From: Geobacter sp. FeAm09
GTDB lineage: Bacteria; Desulfobacterota; Desulfuromonadia; Geobacterales; Pseudopelobacteraceae
Length of the DNA stretch: 64,000 bases
Assembly (NCBI RefSeq): GCF_008330225.1
Contig: NZ_CP042466.1
Coordinates: 3,032,001-3,096,000 of the forward strand
Direction: 5' to 3'
The notes below the pieces were generated by a model that saw only the letters and a list, made by a program, of their open reading frames with translations, made no database searches and was not told where the DNA came from. Made by a program: the position numbers and the translations under genes. Of this stretch, positions 8,416 to 17,990 are shown in pieces. Positions within the stretch are counted from its first letter, which is position 1; every line of letters starts with the position of its first letter.

Positions 8416-9687
8416 TCAATTCCCTTTTGCTTTTCTCCGGGGCTTGTGGATGGACGGTTTCTCCTGTTTGACCGAGGTGGAGCGATTCTGCATGGCAAGC
8501 CGGGCCGTGTCGTGCTTGCGGATATCCTCCAGCACCTGTTCCCTGAGCGGCGGGGCGGGATTCGGCTCGGGCAGCTTTTCCAGGTAGGCGGCGTCGGTGT
8601 AGACGTTGCGGGCATTCCACATGCTGAAACCGAAGACCTTGGCGTCCCGGGCGGCCTGGATCTGGTCAAGGACCATCTTCTTGTCGTACACCGCCCCCAG
8701 TTTGAAGTCCTGCAGCCAGGGGCGCATTTTGGCCCGCTTCCCCTCAAGCCGTTTCATACCCCGCAGACAGGCATCGTAAATGACGCGATAGGGGTGCTCG
8801 GCCGGGTTTTTCAGCCCCAGGTGCCCGCGGGGGTAGTGGGACGGATAGATCATGGGGCAGACGAAATCCACATGGTCGGCCACGTCCTGGATGCGCTGGC
8901 CGATGTTCATGTCGTCGTCCACCATGGTCGTGAGGCCGAAGATGTCGGCCGAGGTCATCACGTCCACCGGCTTCATCTGCTCGTCCACATACTGGAAAAA
9001 ACGGCGGATGATCTCGTATTTCGGCACGTCGCGCTTGTAGACCGGATAGGTCATGGTCTTCAGCTTCCCGTCGGTGGGGAAACGGACGTAATCGAACTGG
9101 ATCTCGTCGAAACCCTTGGCGGCCACTTCTTTGGCAATGGCAAGATTGTAGTCCCAGACCGTCTTCGAAGCCGGGTCAACCCAGGCCAGACCCTTGCGAT
9201 CCTTCCAGACCTTCTGGCCGCCGCCGGACACCGCCAGGTCCGGGCGCGCCTTGGCCAGGTTGGGGTCCTGAAAAACGGCGATCCGGGCAATGGTGTAGAT
9301 CTTCTTGTCGCGGCACTGCCTGAGAATGGCGTCCAGGTCGCGGATACGTTTCTCGTAGGCTCCCGTCTGGGCCACCAGCGGCACCTTGGAGTCATAGCCG
9401 ACCTTGCCGGTACTGTCCTTGACGTCGATCACCACCGCATTCAGGTGGGAGCGGGACACCATGTCGGTAAGCGTCTGAAAACGGCTGATCCCGGCGGTCC
9501 AGGAGGTAATGTAGAGCGCCCGCACCTCCGTGTTCAGCAGTTGCTGGCGCTTGGATGGCGCCGGGGGGGCCGGCACGGAAGCGGCCGGAGGAGTGGCGGC
9601 TTTCTGCTCATCCCGGCAGGAGACAAGGGCGCAACAGACTACAACGATAAGGGCGACACGACCGGCAAGGGCGACAACATCTTTCAC
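8416..9687 (-). CDS. Putative glycoside hydrolase (DUF4015-type TIM barrel), lipoprotein
   Basis: 423 residues from a GTG start at 9687 with GGAG upstream. A lipoprotein signal ends in ALVSC, then a Pro/Ala linker, then a domain beginning EVRALYITSWTAG and containing NAVVIDVKDSTGKVGYDS, GFDEIQFDYVRFPTDG and DFVCPMIYPSHYP. These match the DUF4015 (putative glycoside hydrolase) family. The Asp/Tyr-rich FDYVRFP strand is a likely active-site segment. Its stop is 1 nt from the cdaA start, so the two are translationally linked. Substrate unknown. Confidence 0.85.
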   Translation of the reverse strand: MKDVVALAGRVALIVVVCCALVSCRDEQKAATPPAASVPAPPAPSKRQQLLNTEVRALYITSWTAGISRFQTLTDMVSRSHLNAVVIDVKDSTGKVGYDSKVPLVAQTGAYEKRIRDLDAILRQCRDKKIYTIARIAVFQDPNLAKARPDLAVSGGGQKVWKDRKGLAWVDPASKTVWDYNLAIAKEVAAKGFDEIQFDYVRFPTDGKLKTMTYPVYKRDVPKYEIIRRFFQYVDEQMKPVDVMTSADIFGLTTMVDDDMNIGQRIQDVADHVDFVCPMIYPSHYPRGHLGLKNPAEHPYRVIYDACLRGMKRLEGKRAKMRPWLQDFKLGAVYDKKMVLDQIQAARDAKVFGFSMWNARNVYTDAAYLEKLPEPNPAPPLREQVLEDIRKHDTARLAMQNRSTSVKQEKPSIHKPRRKAKGN

Positions 9688-9791
9688 TCACGACACTCCG
9701 TTGGTTTTTTCTGGTTTATGCCCTGAAAATGTGCTACAAGGCAAAATAGTAATTTATAGCAGTAAATTATCGAAAAAGGTAGTACAAACTT

Positions 9792-10502
9792 ATGTTCAGA
9801 TTGTCCGAGAAGGGTGAAAAGATTCAGGGGATGTTCGGGAGTATCGCCCCACGGTACGACTTCCTCAACCGCCTGCTCAGCTTCGGCATCGACCGGCGCT
9901 GGCGCAAAAAAGCCGTGCGGCTTATCAAGTACCGGGAGGGTTCCCGGATTCTGGACGTGGCGACCGGCACCGGTGACGTGGCGCTGGAAATCGCCCGCTC
10001 GACCCCTGCGTCCGTAAGGATTACCGGGGCCGACTTCTGCAAGGAGATGGTGGACCTGGGCCAGGTCAAGGTGGCCACCTCGCCCTACTCCGGACGGATC
10101 GACTTCAAGGTGGCTCCCTGCGAGGACCTTCCCTTTCCGAACAACACCTTCGATTCGATCACCATCGCCTTCGGGATCAGGAACGTGGTGGACAGGAGGC
10201 TGGGTCTGGCGGAGATGTGGCGGGTGCTGCGGCCCGAGGGGCGGATGGTCATCCTGGAGTTCTCCACGCCGCGCTCCCAGCTCTTCAAGCAGATCTACTA
10301 CTTTTACTTCCGCCGCCTTCTGCCGGTCATCGGCGGCCTCTTTTCCAAATACAACGCCTACAAGTACCTGCCGGACTCGGTGCTGGAATTCCCCTCCCAC
10401 GAGGAGTTTTCCCAGATGATCGCCGACGCCGGCTTCCGCAACATCCACATCCACCCGCTGACCTTCGGCATCGCCACCATCTACGCCGGCGAAAAGGAAT
10501 AG
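9792..10502 (+). CDS. ubiE: Demethylmenaquinone/ubiquinone methyltransferase UbiE/MenG
   Basis: Class I SAM-dependent C-methyltransferase for the last step of menaquinone synthesis. 236 residues; the N-terminal signature MFGSIAPRYDFLNRLLSFGIDRRWR, the SAM-binding motif LDVATGTGDVALEI and the family block DSITIAFGIRNVVDR are all present. It stands alone on the plus strand, divergent from the minus-strand glycosidase-cdaA unit. In an anaerobic respirer the substrate is most likely demethylmenaquinone. Confidence 0.95.
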   Translation: MFRLSEKGEKIQGMFGSIAPRYDFLNRLLSFGIDRRWRKKAVRLIKYREGSRILDVATGTGDVALEIARSTPASVRITGADFCKEMVDLGQVKVATSPYSGRIDFKVAPCEDLPFPNNTFDSITIAFGIRNVVDRRLGLAEMWRVLRPEGRMVILEFSTPRSQLFKQIYYFYFRRLLPVIGGLFSKYNAYKYLPDSVLEFPSHEEFSQMIADAGFRNIHIHPLTFGIATIYAGEKE

Positions 10503-10551
10503 ACAAATAGCATTCGAGGATAATCCCTTCCCACAGGCTGTTAAAAAACTC

Positions 10552-10672
10552 AGGTTGTTCAAAAATAGCCAGATCGTCGCACCCGCAGAATGCCCTGAGG
10601 AGGCGTAGCAGCGCTACGCCGCACGAAAGGGCCTTCGAGGATGGCGGCGAGATGGCTGTTTTTCAACAACCT
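10552..10672. repeat. Long intergenic palindromic repeat, family A, copy 1
   Basis: Begins AGGTTGTTCAAAAATAG and ends with CTGTTTTTCAACAACCT, so its ends are inverted repeats. The core GGCGTAGCAGCGCTACGCC is itself palindromic. It is the reverse-oriented relative of the copies at 33141-33341 and 60855-60974. It lies between the convergent ubiE and plsY genes and may act as a terminator for both. Confidence 0.8.
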
Positions 10673-10673
10673 C

Positions 10674-11273
10674 CTACGCCTTGAACTTGCTCTCCGTCCC
10701 GTTCACCAGCCGTTTGATGTTTGCCTGATGCCGCACAATCACGATTGCGGCAACAATCCCCGTCACCAGCAGCATCGCACGCCCCCCGTGAAGCACGTAC
10801 ACGGCGAGCGGCATGACCGCCGCCGCAGCTACGGAGCCGAGGGATACGTAGCGCCATTTCAGGACCAGGCAGAGAAAGACCGCCAGGGCCACGAGCACGG
10901 CCAGGGGCGACAGGGCCAGGAAGACCCCCAGGGCGGTCGCGACCCCCTTGCCCCCCTTGAATCGCAGAAAGACCGAGAACACATGGCCACAGAAGGCGGC
11001 CAGCCCGACCCAGGCGGCCAGGTCCGTGGCAGGGGCGTAGTGGTGAGCCGCCAGCACCGGCACAAGTCCCTTGAGACAGTCGCCGACCAGGGTCAGCGCA
11101 CCGACCTTGCGCCCCACGGTACGGTACAGGTTGGTGGCGCCGATATTGCCGCTCCCCTCGTGGCGCACGTCGATGCCGCAGGCCTTGCCCAGAAGGAGCC
11201 CCGTGGGGATCGACCCCAAAAGGTAGGCCGCCGCGCAGGCGGCAGCCAGTATCAGGTCCGGTTGCATTGTCAT
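10674..11273 (-). CDS. plsY: Glycerol-3-phosphate acyltransferase PlsY
   Basis: Integral membrane enzyme that acylates glycerol-3-phosphate from acyl-phosphate, the first step of phospholipid synthesis. About 199 residues with several membrane helices. The three family motifs are visible: LLGSIPTGLLLGK, the catalytic loop HEGSGNIGATNLYR and GHVFSVFLRFKGGKGVAT. Starts at 11273 or 11267 are both possible (MTMQPDLIL); the first is used. It follows bamD by 16 nt, so the two probably share a transcript. Confidence 0.95.
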   Translation of the reverse strand: MTMQPDLILAAACAAAYLLGSIPTGLLLGKACGIDVRHEGSGNIGATNLYRTVGRKVGALTLVGDCLKGLVPVLAAHHYAPATDLAAWVGLAAFCGHVFSVFLRFKGGKGVATALGVFLALSPLAVLVALAVFLCLVLKWRYVSLGSVAAAAVMPLAVYVLHGGRAMLLVTGIVAAIVIVRHQANIKRLVNGTESKFKA

Positions 11274-11289
11274 GAGCGCAATCCCGGCA

Positions 11290-12027
11290 TCACTTGCCCG
11301 CCGCTTTCGGGATGCCGGCCGCAAAGGTGCTGCCGGGAAACTCGCGCACCAGCCGGTCGAACGCCTCGCGGCTCTTCTCCTGCTGTCCCGCCCCACGGTA
11401 GGCCGTCCCCAGATAATACAGCAGTTCGTCGTTGCGCTGCAGCCCGGAAAACGTCTTGAGCGCCTCCTCGAAACGGGCGACGGCGGCCGGGTACTTCTCG
11501 GTCCTCAGGTAAAAGCGGCCGACGTAGATCTCGTACTGCAACTGCTTGTCCCTGCAGTCGCGGATCCTCTCCTGGGCCTCCTGGACGTGCGCGCCGCCGG
11601 GATACAGCTTCACATAGGAATCAAAGACGGCCAAGGCGTTTTTGACCGGCGTCTGGTCCGTGTCGATGCGGTTTATCTGGTTGAAATAGCTCAGGGCCTG
11701 CCGGAAAAGGGCATAATCGGCCCGCTCATGCTTGGGGTGAAGCTTGCGGAAATCCTCATAGGCGGCAGCGGCTTCGATATAGTCCCTGTTGAGGAAATAG
11801 GCATCGGCAATGCCGATCTCCGCCTTGGCCGAAAGCTCCGGCGACTTGTAGCTCTCCTTGACCTTTTTCCAGTTGGTGATGGCATTCTCATACTTGCGCC
11901 GCTGGAAGGCCTGCTCGCCGTCCTGGTAAAGCTCGTCCGGCGATTTGTTCGCCGGAGTCGTCGCGCACCCCGGCAACAGGGAGGCGGCAAGGGTGCAGAA
12001 CGCGATGGCACTCAGTAAGCTCTTCAT
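11290..12027 (-). CDS. bamD: Outer-membrane assembly lipoprotein BamD
   Basis: Outer-membrane lipoprotein of the BAM beta-barrel assembly machine. MKSLLSAIAFCTLAASLLPGC is a lipoprotein signal, and the body is five TPR-like repeats (for example PDELYQDGEQAFQRRKYENA, YIEAAAAYEDFRKLHPKHER, YPAAVARFEEALKTF). Length 245 is normal for BamD/YfiO. A longer in-frame start at 12099 would spoil the signal peptide and is rejected. Confidence 0.92.
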   Translation of the reverse strand: MKSLLSAIAFCTLAASLLPGCATTPANKSPDELYQDGEQAFQRRKYENAITNWKKVKESYKSPELSAKAEIGIADAYFLNRDYIEAAAAYEDFRKLHPKHERADYALFRQALSYFNQINRIDTDQTPVKNALAVFDSYVKLYPGGAHVQEAQERIRDCRDKQLQYEIYVGRFYLRTEKYPAAVARFEEALKTFSGLQRNDELLYYLGTAYRGAGQQEKSREAFDRLVREFPGSTFAAGIPKAAGK

Positions 12028-12098
12028 GGTTTTCCTCGCAACGCCGCGGCGCGGGCGCATGTGTTCGACAGATAGGGTAGTTTCACGGCGGCCCGCCA

Positions 12099-13427
12099 TC
12101 AGAGGATTCCCACCCCAAGCTCATCGCGCAGCAGGTACGCAATGATTTCGTGGTTCAGCCAAAGGGCGGCGGCCCCGGGATTCCAGGAGGCGTGCAGCAT
12201 CAACCGGCCGGTGGACAGAAAAACGATACGGGAAAGCTCCGCGCAGATCAACTGTTTCTGGTCGGCATGCATGCCCATCAGTTCGGTGGAACTGGCCAGC
12301 ATCAGCTCCATCTGCTCCCGGGTGCTATGCTGGGGCCAGGTGGCGAAATCCAGCATCCCGGCCAAAAGCGGCGACGACAGGTAGGCGTCGGCCCGCTCCA
12401 GCAGATGCTCCACCGTCTCACCGTCCTTGAGCATGGCCTGGCAACGTTCGTAAAGCGGCGCGGCGGCCGGCTCGCCCGCCACATACCGGATGGCGGACAG
12501 AAGCGGATAGAGGGAGATTTCCACGCCGAGGAACAGGGCGCTGGAATTGGTCTGGATCTCGGGGCAGTTGAAGACCGTGGCGACGACGCCGTTCCCGGTG
12601 GCCTCGGCGGCGATTGCCTCGAGGCGCATCTTGGCCCACCCCTGGACGTAGGGGGTGTAGGACTGCCAGCGGTACTCGCCCCCCACCATCACGGCGGTGC
12701 CGTGGTAGCCGTAGGCACAGTAGCGCACCTGCCCGCCGGCGGCGGCAAGACGCTCGCGCAGGGCAGCCGATTCCTCGATCAGGTAGCGGAAGGTGTCTCC
12801 CGTGACCTCGTTGAAACTGGCGTCGCACAGGCGCCCCAGATCGCTGTTCCAGAAACCTTCCGAGGCGAGGTACTTATCGCCGGTTCCCTTGAATACGCGG
12901 TTGAGGAGCGGCATGAAGACCCGCGCCCGGGGGATGCCGCCCGCCATGGAGTGGGCGAAGAGCACATTGGCGCCGGCCGGAATGCGCTGGGCGAGCTGGT
13001 GCATCACCTGCGCCAGCGCGGCACGCACGCGGGCCGTTCCGGCACTCCTGGCCTTCTCGACAAAATCGGGGCTGAAACCGATGGCAGCCCAGTCGTCCGG
13101 CTTGGCCTTCTTGAGCTGCTCGGCCACCGACGGCTCTCCGTCCACCTGCTCCATGTCGAAGCCGGCCTCCAGGGGGACGTTGATGATGCTCCCCCCCAAA
13201 AGTGCCTCGGCATCCGCCAACTCCTCCGCGGTCAGCGGCCGCAGGGTGCCGTCGCTGTCGCGCCGCCCCACGGTGGTGCCGATCACCGCCATGCCGACGC
13301 GCCGGGCTTCCTCCACCAGGCCGTTGGCATACCCGCGGCCGAAAAGCTCTCCCACCAGGACCAGCACGTCTCCCGGCCGGTATCCCGCCGTATCCGGCAG
13401 TTTTTCCAGTGGCTTATATTCAGTCAT
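12099..13427 (-). CDS. Conserved protein of unknown function, Rossmann-like N-terminus
   Basis: 442 residues, started at the ATG at 13427 because GGAGGA lies just upstream. The N-terminal stretch YRPGDVLVLVGELFGRGYAN, with EEARRVGMAVIGTTVGRRDS, has the beta-alpha-beta character of a nucleotide-binding fold. The mid-region FAHSMAGGIPRARV resembles a nucleophile elbow but I cannot show a full catalytic triad. I do not recognise the family and assign no function. It runs divergently from hypE. Confidence 0.7.
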   Translation of the reverse strand: MTEYKPLEKLPDTAGYRPGDVLVLVGELFGRGYANGLVEEARRVGMAVIGTTVGRRDSDGTLRPLTAEELADAEALLGGSIINVPLEAGFDMEQVDGEPSVAEQLKKAKPDDWAAIGFSPDFVEKARSAGTARVRAALAQVMHQLAQRIPAGANVLFAHSMAGGIPRARVFMPLLNRVFKGTGDKYLASEGFWNSDLGRLCDASFNEVTGDTFRYLIEESAALRERLAAAGGQVRYCAYGYHGTAVMVGGEYRWQSYTPYVQGWAKMRLEAIAAEATGNGVVATVFNCPEIQTNSSALFLGVEISLYPLLSAIRYVAGEPAAAPLYERCQAMLKDGETVEHLLERADAYLSSPLLAGMLDFATWPQHSTREQMELMLASSTELMGMHADQKQLICAELSRIVFLSTGRLMLHASWNPGAAALWLNHEIIAYLLRDELGVGIL

Positions 13428-13588
13428 GCAATCCTCCGCCTGCTTTCCCGTTTTCCAACGAGAGTATTCAAAACTTGGTACTCTTATCACGAACCGGCCG
13501 GCAAAGTGAACAGAAAAAGCTGCCGTGACAATGGGGGGCTTTCGTGCTATCGTGGGTAAAAACAATCAGCAGGAGACCCAATCTCACC

Positions 13589-14602
13589 GTGAACAGCGAC
13601 CTCATCCTTCTCGGCCACGGCAGCGGCGGCCGGCTTTCCCACCAACTTCTGGACGAACTGATCATCCCCGCCCTGAGCGGCATCGCCCCTTCCGGGCAGA
13701 ACGACGCGGCCCTGCTCCCTCCGCCCGCCGGCCAGTTGGCCTACACCACCGACTCCTTCGTGGTCGATCCGATCTTTTTCCCCGGCGGCACCATCGGTAG
13801 CCTGGCGGTCCACGGCACGGTCAACGACCTGGCCATGATGGGCGCGCGGCCGCTCTACCTGAGCGTCGGCCTGATCATCGAAGAGGGGTTCAGCCGGGCG
13901 GACCTGAAAACCGTGCTGGACGACATGCGCCAGGCCGCCGACAAGGCCCAGGTGCGGATCGTGACCGGCGATACCAAGGTCGTCCCCCGGGGCAAGGCGG
14001 ACAAAATCTTCATCACCACCGCAGGCATCGGCACGGTCGAACACGACATCGCCATCCACGGGGCCAATGCCCGACCGGGGGACAAGATCCTCATCAACGG
14101 CACCGTGGGCGATCACGGCATCGCCGTCATGGCCGGCCGCGAGGGGCTCAACGTCGGCACCGACATCCGCAGCGACTCGGCCGCCCTCAACAGCCTGGTG
14201 GCAAGCATCATCGCCGAGGCGGGAGACCAACTGCACGTGCTCCGCGACCCGACCCGCGGCGGCATCGCCACCACCATCAAGGAGATCGCCCACCAGTCGG
14301 GCGTGGCAATAACCCTGCACGAGGAGCAGATCCCCGTGAACCAGGCGGTGCGCGGCGTCTGCTCGATCCTTGGCCTCGATCCGCTCTTCGTCGCCAACGA
14401 GGGGAAGCTGCTGGCCTTTGTGACCCCCGATGCCGCCGAGCGGGTCGTGGCGGCAATGAAACGGCACCCCCTCGGCACCCATGCCGCCATCATCGGCGAG
14501 GTAGCCGACGGCGAGCCGGGCCGGGTCCGCATGGAGACCAGCATCGGCGGCACGCGAGCGGTGGAGATGCTGGCCGGGGAGCAACTGCCCAGGATCTGCT
14601 GA
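13589..14602 (+). CDS. hypE: Hydrogenase maturation protein HypE
   Basis: Builds the cyanide ligand of the [NiFe] site by dehydrating a thiocarboxamide on its own C-terminal cysteine. The product ends in PRIC, the diagnostic tail. GHGSGGRLSHQLLDELI, NDLAMMGARPLYLS, VTGDTKVVPRG and DPTRGGIATT are typical of the AIRS-like fold. GTG 13589 (AGGAGA upstream) gives the standard N-terminus VNSDLILLGHGSGG; an upstream GTG at 13544 is possible. No other hyp gene is in the window, but hoxEFUY follows 1.3 kb downstream. Confidence 0.94.
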   Translation: MNSDLILLGHGSGGRLSHQLLDELIIPALSGIAPSGQNDAALLPPPAGQLAYTTDSFVVDPIFFPGGTIGSLAVHGTVNDLAMMGARPLYLSVGLIIEEGFSRADLKTVLDDMRQAADKAQVRIVTGDTKVVPRGKADKIFITTAGIGTVEHDIAIHGANARPGDKILINGTVGDHGIAVMAGREGLNVGTDIRSDSAALNSLVASIIAEAGDQLHVLRDPTRGGIATTIKEIAHQSGVAITLHEEQIPVNQAVRGVCSILGLDPLFVANEGKLLAFVTPDAAERVVAAMKRHPLGTHAAIIGEVADGEPGRVRMETSIGGTRAVEMLAGEQLPRIC

Positions 14603-14614
14603 AGTACAAAACAA

Positions 14615-14740
14615 CATCTGCCACAGAGACACAGAGAAAACCATGAGTAAGGCAAACCGAAGGGCAGTTTTTGATGACGACTTTGCCCCGAAAATGTTCT
14701 TTTGCCTTTCTCTGTGAACCTCTGTGTCTCTGTGGCAGAT
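14615..14740. repeat. Long inverted repeat, family D, copy 1 (CACAGAG type)
   Basis: Starts ATCTGCCACAGAGACACAGAG and ends with its near-complement CTCTGTGTCTCTGTGGCAGA, enclosing about 85 bases. The same kind of element occurs at 31884-32050, 36676-36915 and 59888-60089. It fills the gap between hypE and the ybaK-like gene. Confidence 0.75.
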
Positions 14741-14750
14741 TCAAGGTTTT

Positions 14751-15242
14751 ATGAAAATGGCAAAGGAAAAGACACCCATAACCCCGGCCATCCGCCAGTT
14801 ACGGGCCGAAAAGGTCGAGTTCGCCGACCGCCTCTACACCTACGAGGAAAAAGGGGGCACCGCCGTTTCCGCCCGGGAACTGGGGGTTGACGAACACCGC
14901 GTGATCAAGACCCTGATCATGGAGGATGAGGCAAAAAAACCGCTCATCGTCCTGATGCACGGCGATCTGCAGGTTTCCACCAAAGAGCTGGCCCGCATCA
15001 TCGGCGTCAAACAGATCACCCCCTGCACGCCGGAAACCGCGCAGAAGCACAGCGGCTACCAGGTGGGGGGCACCTCGCCCTTCGGCACGCGCAGGCAGAT
15101 GCCGGTGTATCTGGAAGAGACCATAACCGGGCTGGACAGGATCTACATCAACGGCGGCAAACGCGGTTACCTGGTGGCGCTGGCGCCGTCGGAACTGGTG
15201 AGGGTCCTGAAACCGATGCCGGTACATGTGGGGATACGTTAG
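14751..15242 (+). CDS. ybaK: Cys-tRNA(Pro) deacylase, YbaK/EbsC family
   Basis: Trans-editing enzyme that clears Cys mischarged on tRNA-Pro. The product (MKMAKEKTPITPAIRQLRAE...) has the family segments YTYEEKGGTAVSARELGVDE, VIKTLIMED, the conserved Lys in VSTKELARIIG and GYQVGGTSPFGTR. Start 14751 has AAGG close upstream; 14757 (MAKEKTP) is equally plausible. The next gene begins 12 nt downstream. Confidence 0.9.
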   Translation: MKMAKEKTPITPAIRQLRAEKVEFADRLYTYEEKGGTAVSARELGVDEHRVIKTLIMEDEAKKPLIVLMHGDLQVSTKELARIIGVKQITPCTPETAQKHSGYQVGGTSPFGTRRQMPVYLEETITGLDRIYINGGKRGYLVALAPSELVRVLKPMPVHVGIR

Positions 15243-15254
15243 GAGAGAGACGGC

Positions 15255-15707
15255 ATGATCCGTAAGGCACAGATAAGCGACGTCAAGGAAATCCAGAAGC
15301 TGTTGATGAAGTACGCAAGCCAGGGAGACATGCTCTCCCGCTCCCTGTCGGAACTGTATGAATCGTTGCGCGATTTTTACGTCGTTGTGGACGACGGCAC
15401 CCTCCTGGGAGCGGCCGCCCTGCACATCGTCTGGGATGACCTGGCCGAGGTGCGCTCCGTGGCGGTGGCCGAGGAGGCCGGCCGCAGGGGCATCGGCAGC
15501 CAACTGGTGCAGGCCTGCATCGACGAAGCGCGCCAGATCGGCCTCAAGCGCATTTTCTGTCTGACCTACAAACCGGAGTTCTTCGCCACCCTCGGCTTCC
15601 GCCTGGTGGACAAGTCCGAGCTCCCTCAAAAGGTGTGGGGCGACTGCATCAAGTGCGTCAAGTTCCCGGACTGCGACGAGAACGCCATGATCCTGGACCT
15701 GCCCTGA
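15255..15707 (+). CDS. argA: Short-form N-acetylglutamate synthase (GNAT family)
   Basis: A 150-residue GNAT acetyltransferase whose sequence (IRKAQISDVKEIQKLLMKYA, MLSRSLSELYESLRDFYV, GAAALHIVWDDLAEVRSVAV, EEAGRRGIGSQLVQACIDEA) fits the stand-alone ArgA type that lacks the kinase-like domain. It would make N-acetylglutamate for arginine synthesis. The acetyl-CoA pyrophosphate loop is GRRGIG. It is followed by a terminator and probably co-transcribed with the ybaK-like gene. Confidence 0.85.
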   Translation: MIRKAQISDVKEIQKLLMKYASQGDMLSRSLSELYESLRDFYVVVDDGTLLGAAALHIVWDDLAEVRSVAVAEEAGRRGIGSQLVQACIDEARQIGLKRIFCLTYKPEFFATLGFRLVDKSELPQKVWGDCIKCVKFPDCDENAMILDLP

Positions 15708-15738
15708 GAGCATTTAGTTGGCCCGCCGGTCTGCTTCA

Positions 15739-15775
15739 AGGCCCTTTCCTTCACCGGAGAGGGCTTTTCTTTTTT
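15739..15775 (+). terminator. Rho-independent terminator
   Basis: The stem GCCCTTTCC/GGAGAGGGC (15741-15749 with 15756-15764, one mismatch) is followed by TTTTCTTTTTT. It ends the ybaK-argA unit before the hox genes. Confidence 0.8.
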
Positions 15776-15861
15776 GTCCCGCTGCTCGTTGAGTATCGTC
15801 GGGCCGGTGGTAGTATTGACGTGACAGGAACTATCCCGGTTCAACGCAAAGGCCCATCAGG

Positions 15862-16365
15862 ATGGATACCCACGGCACGCATCGGCAGAACGACCGTTTC
15901 CGGGGCATCGAGCGCGTCATGCGGCAGCACCGCCTGCGCCCGGACAGCCTCATCGAGGTGCTCCACGCCGCCCAGCGGCAGCACGGCTGGCTGGATCGCG
16001 AGTTGCTGGGGTTCGTAGCCGCGCGGCTCGGCCTGCCTCCCAGCCTCGTCTACGGGGTTGCCAGCTTCTACCACGCCTTTCGGCTCGAACCGCCCGGGCG
16101 GCACCGCTGTACGGTCTGCACCGGCACCTCGTGCCACCTCAAAGGGGGCTCCCGGCTTGTGCGGCAGTTGGAGCGGCATTACCGCATCCCCTGTGGCGCA
16201 ACCACCCCCGACGGCAGCCTGACGCTGGAGAACGTGCGCTGCCTGGGCGCCTGCGGCCTGGCGCCGCTGGTCATGATCGACGGCGAGCCCTGCCCCCATG
16301 CCGCGTTTGCCCCGGTCGTGGCACTGGTTACGGCCCGCCGGGATGGCTGGGAGCCCGCTCCGTGA
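15862..16365 (+). CDS. hoxE: HoxE/NuoE-like [2Fe-2S] subunit
   Basis: Thioredoxin-fold ferredoxin subunit of a diaphorase module, 167 residues. The four cluster cysteines are in CTGTSC and CLGAC (the CX4C...CX3C pattern of the NuoE family). The N-terminus [20 protein letters not shown] and [11 protein letters not shown] are family typical. It is the first of four overlapping genes; its TGA overlaps the GTG of hoxF. Confidence 0.9.
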   Translation: MDTHGTHRQNDRFRGIERVMRQHRLRPDSLIEVLHAAQRQHGWLDRELLGFVAARLGLPPSLVYGVASFYHAFRLEPPGRHRCTVCTGTSCHLKGGSRLVRQLERHYRIPCGATTPDGSLTLENVRCLGACGLAPLVMIDGEPCPHAAFAPVVALVTARRDGWEPAP

Positions 16366-17990
16366 GGACGTTGCCGCCGCGCACCGCCGACCCGGCGGCA
16401 GACGCCGGGGGCCTGCGGGTTTCCGTCTGCCTGGGCTCCCCCTGCCTGGCCTCCGGTGCCGCCGGGGTGCTGCGGGCCCTTCGCGAAACCTGGGGCGAGG
16501 AGGGCGTTGCCGTCATCGGCACCGGCTGCATGGGGCCGTGCAGCCGCGGCCCCATGATCAGGATCGAGCGGGAGGGGCGCCCGGAGGCCTATTATGAACG
16601 CATGACGCCCCAGGCCGCCCGGAGGACGGTGGCGGCCCACCTGGCCGGCACGCCTCCCGAACAGGGACGCCTGCCGTCCGACTTTCCCTTCATCGCCCGC
16701 CAGAAACGCGTCGTCCTGGAACAGTGCGGCAGGATCGACCCGAACGACCTGAACAGCGCCCGGGCCGCCGGCGGCTACCGCGCCCTGGCCCACGCCATCG
16801 GAGAGATGACGCCGGAGCAGGTCTGTGGCGAGATCGGCGCCAGCGGCCTGCGCGGCCGGGGCGGGGGCGGCTACCCCACCGGCGCCAAATGGGAATCGGT
16901 ACGGACGGCACGCGGCAGGCGCAAATTCGTGGTGGCCAACGGCGACGAGGGGGACCCGGGCGCGTTCATGGACCGCACCCTCATGGAGTCCGACCCGCAC
17001 CGGCTGCTGGAGGGCATGGCCATTGCCGGGTATGCCGTGGGAGCCCGCGAGGGCTTCATCTTCGTCCGGGGCGAATACCCCCTGGCGGCCCAGCGCCTGG
17101 CTGCGGCGATCGACGATGCCGGCAAGGCCGGCCTGTTGGGGCGGAACATCCTGGGGAGCGGCTTTTCCTTCCGCATCCGCCTGCGCATCGGGGCGGGCGC
17201 CTTCGTGTGCGGCGAAGAGACGGCCCTCATGGCGTCGGTCATGGGACGGCGGGCCCAGCCGGTCATCCGCCCCCCCTACCCGGCCCAGCGCGGCCTGTGG
17301 GGCGCCTCGACCCTGATCAACAACGTGGAGACCTTCGGCTGCATCGCCCCGATCATCCGCAACGGCGCGGCTTGGTTCAGGGCCATGGGCACGCCGGGCA
17401 ACAGCGGCACCAAGGTCTTTTCCATTTCCGGCGACGTGGCCACCGAAGGGGTGCTGGAGGTGCCGCTCGGGACGCCGCTCAGGGAGCTGCTGGCCATGGC
17501 CGGCGGCATGAGCGGCGGCGACTTCAAGGCGGCCCAGACCGGCGGCGCCGGCGGCGGCTGCATCCCGGCCAGCCATGCGGATGTGCCGGTGGACTACGAG
17601 GCGCTCAAGGACCTCGGTTCCATCATGGGCTCCGGCGGCCTGATCGTCATGAACGACCGGCGCTGCATGGCGGATGTGGCCCGCTTCTTCATGGGCTTCT
17701 GCCGGGACGAGAGTTGCGGCAAGTGCGTGCCGTGCCGGACCGGCACGCAGCAGGCGGCACGCCTGCTGGACCGGATCGCTGCCGGCGCGGCGGCTCCGGA
17801 CGATATCGCCCTGCTGGAACAGCTCTGCCGCTTCATGCGGGAGGCCAGCCTGTGCGGCCTGGGCATGGCGGCTCCCACGCCGGTGCTCGGCACCCTGCGC
17901 TGGTTCCGGGAGGAATACGAGAGCCATATCCGGGACCGGCGCTGCCCGGCCGGGGTCTGCGCCATGGAGGGGGAGCCGTGCCGCGACTGA
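16362..17990 (+). CDS. hoxF: HoxF/NuoF-like NADH- and FMN-binding subunit
   Basis: Catalytic diaphorase subunit of 542 residues. GTG 16362 overlaps the hoxE stop. A thioredoxin-like [2Fe-2S] domain lies at about 15-90 (CLGSPC and CMGPC). It is followed by NADH/FMN-binding segments [26 protein letters not shown] and [13 protein letters not shown], and a C-terminal [4Fe-4S] site [13 protein letters not shown] with a fourth Cys in SLCGLG. It passes electrons between NAD(H) and the hydrogenase small subunit via HoxU. Confidence 0.93.
   Translation: MRTLPPRTADPAADAGGLRVSVCLGSPCLASGAAGVLRALRETWGEEGVAVIGTGCMGPCSRGPMIRIEREGRPEAYYERMTPQAARRTVAAHLAGTPPEQGRLPSDFPFIARQKRVVLEQCGRIDPNDLNSARAAGGYRALAHAIGEMTPEQVCGEIGASGLRGRGGGGYPTGAKWESVRTARGRRKFVVANGDEGDPGAFMDRTLMESDPHRLLEGMAIAGYAVGAREGFIFVRGEYPLAAQRLAAAIDDAGKAGLLGRNILGSGFSFRIRLRIGAGAFVCGEETALMASVMGRRAQPVIRPPYPAQRGLWGASTLINNVETFGCIAPIIRNGAAWFRAMGTPGNSGTKVFSISGDVATEGVLEVPLGTPLRELLAMAGGMSGGDFKAAQTGGAGGGCIPASHADVPVDYEALKDLGSIMGSGGLIVMNDRRCMADVARFFMGFCRDESCGKCVPCRTGTQQAARLLDRIAAGAAAPDDIALLEQLCRFMREASLCGLGMAAPTPVLGTLRWFREEYESHIRDRRCPAGVCAMEGEPCRD

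Noticed and set aside
16179..17927. A 582-codon open frame opposite hoxF
   Set aside because: High-GC shadow of the real hoxF frame, with Ala/Gly/His-rich product and no ribosome site.
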